8,294 bases of DNA from an uncultured Lachnospiraceae bacterium (lineage in GTDB: Bacteria; Bacillota; Clostridia; Lachnospirales; Lachnospiraceae), in assembly GCA_946630645.1 (NCBI GenBank), contig CAMOZD010000037.1, positions 1 to 8,294 on the forward strand. The letters run 5' to 3'. Made by a program: the position numbers and the translations under genes. Below are positions 1 to 6,714 of this stretch, one piece after another. Each line of letters opens with the position of its first letter. Within the stretch, counting starts at the first letter, position 1. The notes under the pieces were generated by a model. The model saw only the letters and a program-made list of their open reading frames with translations. It was not told where the DNA came from and ran no database searches.

Positions 1-1062
1 GCGGCGGCCTGCAGTGAGGCAGTCAAACTGGCTAAAAAGAGACATTTCACAGGTTTGGCAGGTTTTGTCAATGGTGTCCTCCGGGCTGTGGCCAGGGGGA
101 AGGACAAGATCAGCCTGCCGGACAAGGATAAAGACTACCCTGCTTATCTGTCTGTGGCCGGGTCAGCGCCCGGCTGGCTTGTGGCCCTTTTATTAGAGGA
201 ATATGGTAAGGAGGATACAGAGCGCATGCTCTTATCCTTTCTGGAAGAAAGGCCCCTTACCATCAGGACCTGCACAAGCCGTATTTCCCCGGACCAGCTC
301 AGAGACCTGCTGGTGCAGGAAGGACTGACGGTCCGCGAGGGCGACTATGTCAAGGGGGCCTTTGTCCTGGAGGGACTGGATTCCCTAAACCGGGTCGCCG
401 CCTTCCGCCAGGGATATTTTACGGTTCAGGATGAGAGTTCCCAGCTGGCGGTGGAGATCGCCGGAGTAAAGGAGGGAGACCTGGTCCTGGATATCTGTGC
501 CGCACCCGGCGGCAAGGCCTTTATGGCGGCAGACCTGGCCGGTGAGACTGGCCGGGTGATCGCCAGGGACCTGACAGAATATAAGACAGACCTGATTGAA
601 GAGAATAATGAGAGACTGGGCTTTTCCAGTCTGGAAGTCCAGCAGTGGGACGCCAGAAAAAAGGATGACACCATGCTGGCTTCTGCGGACCTGGTACTTG
701 CCGACCTGCCTTGCAGCGGTCTGGGCATCATGGGCCGTAAAAATGATATAAAATATAACCTGGAACCGGACCGTCTCTCTGACCTGGTCCGGCTGCAGAG
801 AGAGATTCTTGCCCTGGCCTGGCAGTATGTCAGACCAGGAGGCAGTCTGGTCTACTCTACCTGTACTCTTCTCAAAGAAGAGAATGAAGAGAATGTAGAC
901 TGGATTCTGAACAATACCCCCCTCCAGGCCTCCTCCATAGAGGCCCGGCTTCCCGCTAAGCTCAAAGGCCGGACGGGGGACAAGGGCTATATCCAGCTTG
1001 TCCCGGGCAGGGACAGCTGTGACGGTTTTTTTATGGCCCGGTTTACAAGGCCGGCTGACTGA
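1..1062 (+). CDS. rsmB: 16S rRNA (cytosine-967-C5)-methyltransferase RsmB, 5'-truncated by window edge
   Basis: RsmB transfers a methyl group from SAM to C5 of C967 in 16S rRNA, before the 30S subunit is assembled. The frame is open from base 1 and reads through the edge; 353 residues are visible against about 430-450 for the family, so roughly the first 80-90 are missing. The visible N-terminus (FVNGVLR, residues 22-28) is the end of the NusB-like RNA-binding domain. The Rossmann methyltransferase domain follows: SAM motif CAAPGGK at 166-172, motif IV DLPC at 235-238 and motif VI STC at 286-288. The two catalytic cysteines, C238 and C288, are 50 residues apart, matching the E. coli enzyme. 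The C-terminal DGFFMARF is typical. A TTG at base 55 could be taken as a start, but the NusB-like sequence continues upstream of it, so it is internal. rlmN follows after 38 bp, which suggests one operon. No frameshift or missing motif is seen. Confidence 0.95.
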   Translation, partial: AAACSEAVKLAKKRHFTGLAGFVNGVLRAVARGKDKISLPDKDKDYPAYLSVAGSAPGWLVALLLEEYGKEDTERMLLSFLEERPLTIRTCTSRISPDQLRDLLVQEGLTVREGDYVKGAFVLEGLDSLNRVAAFRQGYFTVQDESSQLAVEIAGVKEGDLVLDICAAPGGKAFMAADLAGETGRVIARDLTEYKTDLIEENNERLGFSSLEVQQWDARKKDDTMLASADLVLADLPCSGLGIMGRKNDIKYNLEPDRLSDLVRLQREILALAWQYVRPGGSLVYSTCTLLKEENEENVDWILNNTPLQASSIEARLPAKLKGRTGDKGYIQLVPGRDSCDGFFMARFTRPAD

Positions 1063-1100
1063 CAAGGGCGGCCTGTAGCAGCTTTGGAATGGAGTAGAAT

Positions 1101-2144
1101 ATGCAGTGGACAGATTTGAGATCAATGACAGCCCCGGAACTGCTTTCGGCAGTCACAGAGCTGGGAGAGAAAAAGTTCCGGGCCGGCCAGATCTATGGCT
1201 GGCTGCACAAAAAGCTGGTTAGGGAGACAGGTCAGATTACTAATGTTTCCCCGGCTTTTCTTGCGCGGCTGACTGAGGCTTATCCCCTCTACGGCGTCCG
1301 CCGGGAGGCCTGCCTTTCTTCTGAGCTGGACGGTACGAAAAAATACCTTTTCCGTCTCCATGACGGCAATGTGATTGAGAGTGTCCTCATGCCCTATAAG
1401 CATGGCAATTCAGTGTGCATTTCCTCCCAGGCCGGATGCAGGATGGGCTGCCGCTTCTGCGCCTCGACCCTCCTTGGCCTGACCAGGAACCTGTACCCTT
1501 CAGAGATGCTCGACCAGATTTACAGTATTCAGGCAGAGACAGGGCAGCGGGTTTCCCATGTGGTTGTCATGGGGACCGGGGAGCCCTTTGATAACTATGA
1601 CAGTCTCTGCCGGATGATTGAGATTCTCAGTGATTCCGGAGGGCTGGGTATCAGCAGGAGAAATATCACCGTTTCAACCTGCGGACTGGTTCCGCAGATC
1701 TACCGGTTTGCCGACGACCTGCCCCAGGTTACCCTGGCCATATCCCTCCATGCTCCCAATGACAGGATGAGGAGGGAGCTCATGCCGGTGGCCAACCGTT
1801 ATTCCATGGAAGAATTGATGGAGGCGGCCCGCTATTACACAGAAAAAACAAAAAGAAGAGTTACCTTTGAATATAGTCTTGTCCGCGGGGTCAATGATGG
1901 GAAAGAGCAGGCGGAAGAACTGGTCAGGAGAGTGGCAGGCATGAATTGCCACATCAACCTGATTCCGGTCAATCCCATTTCAGAAAGGACCTATGAACAG
2001 CCGGACAGGAGCCGGGTGGACGCCTTTGCCGGCCTGCTTGAAAGGAATCATGTGCAGGTTACTGTCCGCCGGGAAATGGGCAGAGACATCCAGGCTGCCT
2101 GCGGGCAGCTGAGAAAAAGCTATGTGGAAAGGAGTGGAAGCTGA
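1101..2144 (+). CDS. rlmN: 23S rRNA (adenine-2503-C2)/tRNA (adenine-37-C2)-methyltransferase RlmN, radical SAM
   Basis: RlmN is a radical-SAM enzyme that methylates C2 of A2503 in the peptidyl-transferase centre of 23S rRNA and, in studied species, A37 of some tRNAs. It spans 347 residues, the normal length. A small N-terminal RNA-binding domain (about 1-90) precedes the radical-SAM barrel. The 4Fe-4S ligands are C113, C117 and C120 in a CxxxCxxC motif, followed by the GEPFDNYD segment (160-167) that contacts SAM. The two mechanistic cysteines are both present: C106, seven residues before the first cluster ligand as in E. coli C118, and C335 in DIQAACGQL, equivalent to E. coli C355, which carries the transferred methyl. 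The ATG has a GGAG 6 nt upstream (1091-1094). The TGA stop shares one base with the ATG of the phosphatase gene (TGATG), so coupled translation is likely. The intact C335 and gene context argue for RlmN rather than the resistance paralogue Cfr. Confidence 0.98.
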   Translation: MQWTDLRSMTAPELLSAVTELGEKKFRAGQIYGWLHKKLVRETGQITNVSPAFLARLTEAYPLYGVRREACLSSELDGTKKYLFRLHDGNVIESVLMPYKHGNSVCISSQAGCRMGCRFCASTLLGLTRNLYPSEMLDQIYSIQAETGQRVSHVVVMGTGEPFDNYDSLCRMIEILSDSGGLGISRRNITVSTCGLVPQIYRFADDLPQVTLAISLHAPNDRMRRELMPVANRYSMEELMEAARYYTEKTKRRVTFEYSLVRGVNDGKEQAEELVRRVAGMNCHINLIPVNPISERTYEQPDRSRVDAFAGLLERNHVQVTVRREMGRDIQAACGQLRKSYVERSGS

Positions 2145-2887
2145 TGACATCCTACGGAGCGACAGATATCGGAAAAAAGCGCAGTGTCAACCAGGATTAT
2201 TTTTACCGTAACGATGAGCCTGTCGGCTGCTTCCCCAATTTGTACATCGTGGCCGACGGAATGGGCGGCCACAAGGCAGGAGACAAGGCCTCCTCTCTGG
2301 CAGTCAGCCGGTTTGTGGAACTGGCAGGCCGGACCGAGGGCCAGTTCACCTTTTCTGCCATGGAGAAGATTATCCGTCAGGTGAATAAAGAGGTTTATCA
2401 GCTTTCCCGGGAGGATGCGGACTACGAGGGTATGGGAACGACCTTCGTGGTTGCTACAATACTGGAGGGAAAGGCTTATATTATGAATATCGGCGACAGC
2501 CGTTGTTATTTTTATAATGGCAGTCTGCGCCAGATTACCCTGGATCATTCCCTGGTGGAGGAGATGGTGAGAGCCGGTGAGCTGAGGCCGGCTGAGAGCC
2601 GCAATCATCCACAGAAGAATATTATTACCCGTGCGATCGGTGTGGCCGATGAAGTGGAGCCGGACTTTTTCCTGATTGACTTTCCTGAGGGAAGCCGTAT
2701 CCTGCTCTGTTCTGATGGCTTGTCCAACATGGTGGATGATGAGGACCTCCTGGACTTACTGGCTAAAGATTTGTCCGACGAGGAGCTTGTAGGGCATTGT
2801 ATTGACGAGGCACTTTATTTTGGAGGGCTTGACAATATAACTGTAGTGGCTGCCCGCCGTGAGAACGGGAGGGATGCGGAATGCTGA
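2144..2887 (+). CDS. prpC: PP2C-family (PPM) Ser/Thr protein phosphatase, partner of PrkC
   Basis: This is a soluble metal-dependent phosphatase (PrpC/Stp) that removes phosphate from Ser/Thr residues and opposes the kinase encoded next to it. At 247 residues it is the standard single-domain bacterial length. All the PPM motifs are visible: SVNQD with D18, ADGMGGH with D39 and G40 (38-43 region), GMGTT at 96-100, NIGDSR with D118, SDGL with D191, and GLDN with D230 and N231. The metal-binding aspartates are therefore intact and the enzyme should be active with Mn2+ or Mg2+. There is no signal peptide or membrane segment, so it is cytosolic. The ATG at 2144 has an AAAGGAG-type site at 2128-2134, 9 nt upstream. 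The 3' end overlaps prkC by 7 nt. This phosphatase-kinase pairing is nearly universal in Firmicutes, which strengthens the assignment beyond the generic PP2C family. Confidence 0.97.
   Translation: MTSYGATDIGKKRSVNQDYFYRNDEPVGCFPNLYIVADGMGGHKAGDKASSLAVSRFVELAGRTEGQFTFSAMEKIIRQVNKEVYQLSREDADYEGMGTTFVVATILEGKAYIMNIGDSRCYFYNGSLRQITLDHSLVEEMVRAGELRPAESRNHPQKNIITRAIGVADEVEPDFFLIDFPEGSRILLCSDGLSNMVDDEDLLDLLAKDLSDEELVGHCIDEALYFGGLDNITVVAARRENGRDAEC
2867..2873 (+). promoter_or_regulatory. Ribosome binding site of prkC, inside prpC
   Basis: GGGAGGG lies 7 nt before the ATG at 2881 and within the last codons of prpC. It fixes the prkC start. Another ATG at 2874 is in a different frame. A ribosome finishing prpC at 2887 would cover this site, consistent with coupled kinase and phosphatase synthesis. 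Confidence 0.8.
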
Positions 2888-5001
2888 AAGAAGGAATCCT
2901 GCTGGGAGAGCGTTATGAAATTCTCGCCCATATCGGATCCGGAGGCATGGCCGATGTCTATAAGGCAAAGGACAGGGAGCAGGACCGCTTCGTGGCGATC
3001 AAGGTGCTTCGCAGGGAATACTACGAGAACGATACCTTCGTGAAAAAGTTTGTGGCAGAGGCGGAAGCAACAGCCAATATAAGCCATCCCAATATCGTGG
3101 AGATCTATGACGCCGAGTACAGGGACGGAATCCATTATATTGTCATGGAGCTGGCTGAGGGTATGACCCTCAAGCAGTATATCAGACGTTATGGAAGACT
3201 GAGTGCCCGGGAGACCGTGGACATAGCCATCCAGATTGCCCAGGCCCTGAAGACAGCCCACAGCCATGGGATTATCCACAGGGATATCAAGCCCCAGAAT
3301 ATTATCGTTTCCGACAGTGGCAGGGCCAAGGTGACGGATTTCGGCATAGCCAAGGTGGCTACCATGGACACCATTTCTTCCAATGCCATGGGCTCAGTCC
3401 ATTACATTTCCCCGGAGCAGGCCAGGGGAGGATTTTCTGATGCCAGAAGTGATATTTACTCTCTCGGCATCACCATCTATGAGATGGCGACGGGCAGGGT
3501 GCCCTTTGACGGGGAGAACAGTGTCGCCATAGCTCTCATGCATATCCGGGAGGAGATCACACCGCCCCGCTGTTATTTTCCGGACATTCCGGCAAGCCTT
3601 GAGAATATTATCCTCAAGTGTACCATGAAAAGCCCGGAACAGCGCTACAATAATGCGGCGGCTCTGATCAGTGATTTAGAAAGAGTGTTTGAATCTCCGG
3701 ACGGGGATTATGTTTATACCAATCTGATGGTTGATGATTCGCCTACTGTAAATAGAGACCGGCAGGAGCTGGAGAAGATCAGGGAGTCCCTGCGCAGGGG
3801 AAGAACCCTGACGGTAGAAGACAGACCCGGCTCCGGCCAGGAGAATTCCAGTGATGACAGCAGCCAGAGAAGGGCTCTTCCCCTGAATGAGGAGGAGCCG
3901 GACCAGGATGATCAGAATGATGAGCCTGAGGACGGGGAGGAAGATCATTCCCGCCTGGAGAAGCTGGTCATCGCGGTGACTGTGATCATGGGTATCGCCA
4001 TAGCCGGTGCTGCCATATATTCCCTGGGAAATGCTTTCCATCTTTTTACAGGCGGGGATATAGCCACCACTATAAGTACGGAGGCCACAAGCAGGGCTCT
4101 TCCGGCTTCCACCCGGCCCAGCTTCGTGGAACTGCCCTCCTTCCTGGATATGAACCGTAATGAGGCAGAAACCAAGGTGACCTCCCTGGGTCTGCGCTGT
4201 TCTTTTGTCTATGATGAGAATGTCAATTCTACCGTGGAAGACCTGATTGTTGTAGCCCAGGACTATAATGAGGGCGAGGAGGTCGAAACCGGGACAAGGA
4301 TTACCCTGACCCTGGGCCTGGCGGAAACCATTTCCGACAGCCTGGAGGTACCGGCCCTGGTCAACCAGACAGAGGAGGAGGCCGCAAGAACCCTGGAGGA
4401 CATGGGCCTTGGAGTGATGAAGACCTATGCCACCAGCGATACTGTCAAGGAAGGCTATGTGATCAGGCAGAGTCCTGTCGGCGGCAGTGTTGTGGATAAG
4501 GGCTTCACAGTGACCATCACCATAAGCAAGGGCCTTGAGCAGGTGAGAGTACCTACCCTGAGCGGCCAGTCCCAGAAAAATGCGGAAAAGGAGCTGAACC
4601 GGGTTGGTCTTATCCTCGGCAATATCACCAGCGATTACAGTGGTGAGGTTGGCGTCGGAGATGTGATCTCCCAGGATATCGCCGCCGGCACCATGGTGGA
4701 CAAGGGGACTGCAGTGTCCATTGTCATCAGCCTGGGTGAGCAGGAGCGCTATCATTATGAAGCTACCCTGATGCTGGATTCCGGTCCCTTTGAGGAGGAT
4801 GAATCCGGTTATGTGGAGATGGTCCTTGAACAGGGAGACAGTAAGAGTACCATTTTTGCGAAAAGTAATGTGACCAATGACGACTTTCCCATGAATCTGA
4901 CCTTTGACGGAATCCAGGAGGGCAGCGGCGTGGTCATCATGTATGTAAACGGAGAGGAGTATGCCTCTTATCCAGTCATGATTCAGGCCATAGCCGACTG
5001 A
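2881..5001 (+). CDS. prkC: Membrane Ser/Thr protein kinase PrkC with three PASTA repeats (PASTA kinase)
   Basis: PrkC is a Hanks-type kinase that senses peptidoglycan or lipid II fragments outside the cell and phosphorylates cytosolic proteins in cell-wall, translation and (in spore formers) germination control. It has 706 residues. The kinase domain covers about 12-272: P-loop GSGGMADVY (19-27), catalytic lysine K41, HRD at 133-135 with K137 and N140, DFG at 153-155, and SPEQ at 177-180. The activation loop (156-176) has T161, T164, S166 and S167 as candidate autophosphorylation sites. A very acidic juxtamembrane linker (about 337-355) leads to one transmembrane helix (about 361-383). Outside are three PASTA repeats at about 414-480, 487-551 and 554-619, then a beta-rich non-PASTA tail (about 622-706), perhaps Ig-like as in B. 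subtilis PrkC. There is no signal peptide; the topology is N-inside, C-outside. It overlaps prpC by 7 nt and is followed by 189 bp of structured intergenic DNA before rsgA. Confidence 0.97.
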   Translation: MLKEGILLGERYEILAHIGSGGMADVYKAKDREQDRFVAIKVLRREYYENDTFVKKFVAEAEATANISHPNIVEIYDAEYRDGIHYIVMELAEGMTLKQYIRRYGRLSARETVDIAIQIAQALKTAHSHGIIHRDIKPQNIIVSDSGRAKVTDFGIAKVATMDTISSNAMGSVHYISPEQARGGFSDARSDIYSLGITIYEMATGRVPFDGENSVAIALMHIREEITPPRCYFPDIPASLENIILKCTMKSPEQRYNNAAALISDLERVFESPDGDYVYTNLMVDDSPTVNRDRQELEKIRESLRRGRTLTVEDRPGSGQENSSDDSSQRRALPLNEEEPDQDDQNDEPEDGEEDHSRLEKLVIAVTVIMGIAIAGAAIYSLGNAFHLFTGGDIATTISTEATSRALPASTRPSFVELPSFLDMNRNEAETKVTSLGLRCSFVYDENVNSTVEDLIVVAQDYNEGEEVETGTRITLTLGLAETISDSLEVPALVNQTEEEAARTLEDMGLGVMKTYATSDTVKEGYVIRQSPVGGSVVDKGFTVTITISKGLEQVRVPTLSGQSQKNAEKELNRVGLILGNITSDYSGEVGVGDVISQDIAAGTMVDKGTAVSIVISLGEQERYHYEATLMLDSGPFEEDESGYVEMVLEQGDSKSTIFAKSNVTNDDFPMNLTFDGIQEGSGVVIMYVNGEEYASYPVMIQAIAD

Positions 5002-5022
5002 TTTACCCAGGACAGGGAGGAC

Positions 5023-5036
5023 GGCCTGAGAAGGCC
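5023..5036 (+). other. Hairpin A between prkC and rsgA (GAGA loop)
   Basis: GGCCT (5023-5027) pairs with AGGCC (5032-5036) around the four-base loop GAGA, a GNRA-type tetraloop. It is only 5 bp and has no T-run. It is the first of a series of inverted repeats that fill this gap. Confidence 0.4.
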
Positions 5037-5064
5037 TGGAACATGCAGTTGTAAATAAAAGCAG

Positions 5065-5092
5065 CCGGAGGGACCAGAGAGGTCCCTGCCGG
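5065..5092 (+). other. Hairpin B between prkC and rsgA (AGAGA loop)
   Basis: CCGGAGGGACC (5065-5075) pairs with 5081-5092 through 11 base pairs, with one bulged G at 5088 and the loop AGAGA. On the plus strand no T-run follows, so it is not a standard intrinsic terminator; it may protect the 3' end of the prkC message or mark a processing site. Read on the minus strand it is followed by a T-rich stretch (complement of 5051-5060), but no minus-strand gene is seen that would need it. Confidence 0.6.
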
Positions 5093-5100
5093 TGATTGCC

Positions 5101-5132
5101 AATCCCCCGTAACCCCAGTGCAGCGGGGGATT
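5101..5132 (+). other. Hairpin C between prkC and rsgA (9-bp perfect stem)
   Basis: AATCCCCCG (5101-5109) pairs perfectly with CGGGGGATT (5124-5132) around a 14-base loop. A second CCCC in the loop (5113-5116) could pair with the same G-run, giving an alternative shorter stem. What follows (CCTTGT) is a poor T-run, so it is at best a weak terminator and could instead attenuate read-through into rsgA. Confidence 0.55.
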
Positions 5133-5141
5133 CCTTGTAAA

Positions 5142-5176
5142 GGCCGGGAGACAGCCGGCCGCCTGGAAATGGCGGC
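5142..5176 (+). other. Mutually exclusive hairpins D and E in the rsgA leader
   Basis: Hairpin D is GGCCGG (5142-5147) with CCGGCC (5155-5160), loop GAGACAG. Hairpin E is GCCGCC (5158-5163) with GGCGGC (5171-5176), loop TGGAAAT. They share bases 5158-5160, so only one can form fully at a time. E ends 2 nt before the rsgA ribosome binding site but does not contain it. I saw no convincing promoter in 5002-5190. Confidence 0.45.
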
Positions 5177-5190
5177 ATAGGAGAATAAAA

Positions 5191-6063
5191 ATGAGAGGAA
5201 GAATTATAAAGGGGGTCGGAGGACTCTACTATGTCCATGTGGACGGCGACCGGGTCTATGCATGCCGGGCAAGGGGAATCTTCCGCAAAAAGAAAATCCG
5301 CCCCAATGTGGGGGACTATGTGGATATTGAAATCCTGTCAGACCAGGACATGGAAGGAAGTATCACAAAGATACATGAGCGCAGGAACAGTCTGATCCGG
5401 CCCATGGTGGCCAATGTGGACCAGGCCCTGGTGGTTTTTGCCTTCCATGAGCCTGAGCCCAACTATCATCTGTTAAATACCTTCCTTGTTATGATGGAGC
5501 AGCAGAAGCTGCCGGTTGTCATATGCTTTAATAAGGCTGACCTTTCCAGTCCAGAGGAGAGAGACTACGTCAGGGAAAGCTTCCGGGGCAGCGGTGCCCA
5601 GGTCCATATAGTCTCTGCCCTCCGCGAGGATACGGGGACCATAGACCAGCTGCTTAAAGGGAAAACAACAGTCCTGGCCGGACCCTCGGGCGTGGGTAAG
5701 TCCTCCCTCTTAAACAGGGTCAGTGGCGCAAGAAAGATGGAGACCGGGTCGGTCAGTGAGAAGATCAAGAGGGGCAAACACACCACCAGGCATTCGGAGC
5801 TGATTTATATCGGGGACGATTCGTATCTTTTGGACACGCCTGGCTTCAGCTCCCTGGAGCTTTTTGACATGGAAAAGGAAGATCTGAAAAATTATTTTCC
5901 AGAGTTTTCTTCCTGCTCTCCCTGCCGCTTCCTGGACTGCCAGCACATCAGCGAGCCTGACTGCTCCGTCAAGCAGGCTGTGGAGGCGGGGGAGATCAGC
6001 ACCATGCGCTATGAGGATTACTGTCTGTTTTTCGAAGAGTTGAAAGCAAGGAGGAAATGGTAG
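5191..6063 (+). CDS. rsgA: Ribosome small-subunit biogenesis GTPase RsgA (YloQ/CpgA)
   Basis: RsgA is a circularly permuted GTPase that binds the immature 30S subunit and checks the decoding centre late in assembly. At 290 residues it is full length. An N-terminal OB fold covers about 1-70. The G motifs appear in permuted order: NKAD (G4) at 114-117, SAL (G5) at 142-144, the P-loop GPSGVGKS (G1) at 164-171, GKHTTRH (G2 region) at 195-201, and DTPG (G3) at 215-218. The C-terminal zinc site has C245, C250, H252 and C258. All nucleotide and zinc ligands are present. The ATG has AGGAG at 5179-5183, 7 nt upstream. The gene sits 189 bp after prkC, and the B. subtilis homologue is a reported PrkC substrate, so the location may reflect function. 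Its stop codon TAG is directly followed by the thiN ATG. No promoter of its own is evident, so it may depend on read-through from prkC. Confidence 0.98.
   Translation: MRGRIIKGVGGLYYVHVDGDRVYACRARGIFRKKKIRPNVGDYVDIEILSDQDMEGSITKIHERRNSLIRPMVANVDQALVVFAFHEPEPNYHLLNTFLVMMEQQKLPVVICFNKADLSSPEERDYVRESFRGSGAQVHIVSALREDTGTIDQLLKGKTTVLAGPSGVGKSSLLNRVSGARKMETGSVSEKIKRGKHTTRHSELIYIGDDSYLLDTPGFSSLELFDMEKEDLKNYFPEFSSCSPCRFLDCQHISEPDCSVKQAVEAGEISTMRYEDYCLFFEELKARRKW
6048..6054 (+). promoter_or_regulatory. Ribosome binding site of thiN, inside rsgA
   Basis: AAGGAGG lies 9 nt before the thiN ATG at 6064 and within the last rsgA codons. It is the strongest Shine-Dalgarno match in the window and fixes the thiN start at the base after the rsgA stop. 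Confidence 0.85.
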
Positions 6064-6714
6064 ATGAAGCTTCTGATTGTATCGGGAGGCCAGGTGGACC
6101 TGGCTCTGCTGGAAAAAGAAAGCCGCCAGGGCAGCTATGACCGGATCCTGGCTGCCGACGCGGGCCTGGCCCGGTGCCGGGAGGCCGGTCTTGTGCCCAC
6201 AGATATTCTGGGTGACTTTGACAGTCTGAAGGACCTGACCCTGCTGGAGTATTATAAGACCCTGGGTGTGCCGGTCCGGACCTTTCCGGAGAGGAAGGAT
6301 TACACGGATACAGACCTGGCCCTTCACTATGCTGCAGAGCTGGGGGCTTCGGAGGTGGTGGTCCTGGGCGGGACCGGCTCCAGGCTGGACCACACCCTGG
6401 CCAATGTTTTTAATCTGGCCTACCTGGCCGGCCGGGGAATCAGCTGCCGCCTCCTGGACGGCCATAACCAGGTGGAGATGCTCAAGGGTCCCTGCGACAG
6501 GATCTATGAGCAGGAGGAGGACTTTCCTTTTTTCTCCCTTCTGGCCTGCAGTGACAGGGTGGAGGGACTGACCCTCACAGGCTTTTCCTACCCCCTGGAA
6601 GATTATTGCCTGGAAAGATTTGTCAGCCTGGGTATCAGCAACTTTATGACAGAAAAAAAAGGAAGCCTGCACTTTAAGGAAGGCTTCCTTCTGGTAATCA
6701 GGGCCAGGGACTGA
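6064..6714 (+). CDS. thiN: Thiamine diphosphokinase ThiN
   Basis: ThiN transfers a diphosphate from ATP to thiamine, giving thiamine diphosphate, the cofactor of transketolase, pyruvate oxidoreductases and other enzymes; it acts in the cytosol as a dimer. Its 216 residues are the usual length. The N-terminal catalytic domain shows AADAG (30-34), GDFDS (50-54), a K78-DYTDTDLAL stretch (78-87) and GGTGSRLDH (102-110). The C-terminal thiamine-binding beta domain ends with GFSYPLED (173-180) and ISNFM (191-195), corresponding to the family's usual ISNEF-like signature. It abuts rsgA with zero spacing. In many Firmicutes rpe lies between these genes; it is missing here. The 3' end is crowded: an A8 run (6653-6660), an antisense terminator hairpin and the operon's own terminator all overlap its last 20 or so codons. 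Confidence 0.96.
   Translation: MKLLIVSGGQVDLALLEKESRQGSYDRILAADAGLARCREAGLVPTDILGDFDSLKDLTLLEYYKTLGVPVRTFPERKDYTDTDLALHYAAELGASEVVVLGGTGSRLDHTLANVFNLAYLAGRGISCRLLDGHNQVEMLKGPCDRIYEQEEDFPFFSLLACSDRVEGLTLTGFSYPLEDYCLERFVSLGISNFMTEKKGSLHFKEGFLLVIRARD
6653..6690 (-). terminator. Intrinsic terminator for the minus-strand ychF transcript, inside thiN
   Basis: On the minus strand, AAGGAAGCCT (6690-6681) and AGGCTTCCTT (6668-6659) form a perfect 10-bp stem with a 12-base loop, followed directly by six further Ts (6658-6653). This is a textbook intrinsic terminator in that direction only; on the plus strand the hairpin has no T-run. It lies about 180 bp past the ychF stop and I saw nothing better between them, so the ychF message probably runs antisense into thiN. 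Confidence 0.75.

Noticed and set aside
55..57. TTG at base 55 as the start of rsmB
   Set aside because: The upstream codons continue the NusB-like domain without a stop to base 1, so the gene is cut by the window edge.
385..1125. A 246-codon minus-strand open frame opposite rsmB
   Set aside because: In register with rsmB and explained by the same codon avoidance; no ribosome binding site or domain seen.
5014..5052. AGGGAGG at 5014-5020 with a downstream ATG at 5043, suggesting a leader peptide
   Set aside because: The distance to the ATG is far too long and the frame is only three codons before a stop.
5101..5136. Hairpin C as the intrinsic terminator of prkC
   Set aside because: The stem is strong but what follows is CCTTGT, not a T-run, so I keep it only as a hairpin.
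3676..5238. A 520-codon open frame on the minus strand opposite prkC
   Set aside because: It is in exact codon register with prkC, so its stops would need TTA, CTA or TCA codons in prkC, which are rare in these GC-rich genes. The translation shows no known domain and prkC beneath it is unambiguous.
5710..6672. A 320-codon minus-strand open frame opposite rsgA and thiN
   Set aside because: Same register effect: both genes avoid TTA, CTA and TCA. It spans two well-supported genes and resembles no protein family I know.
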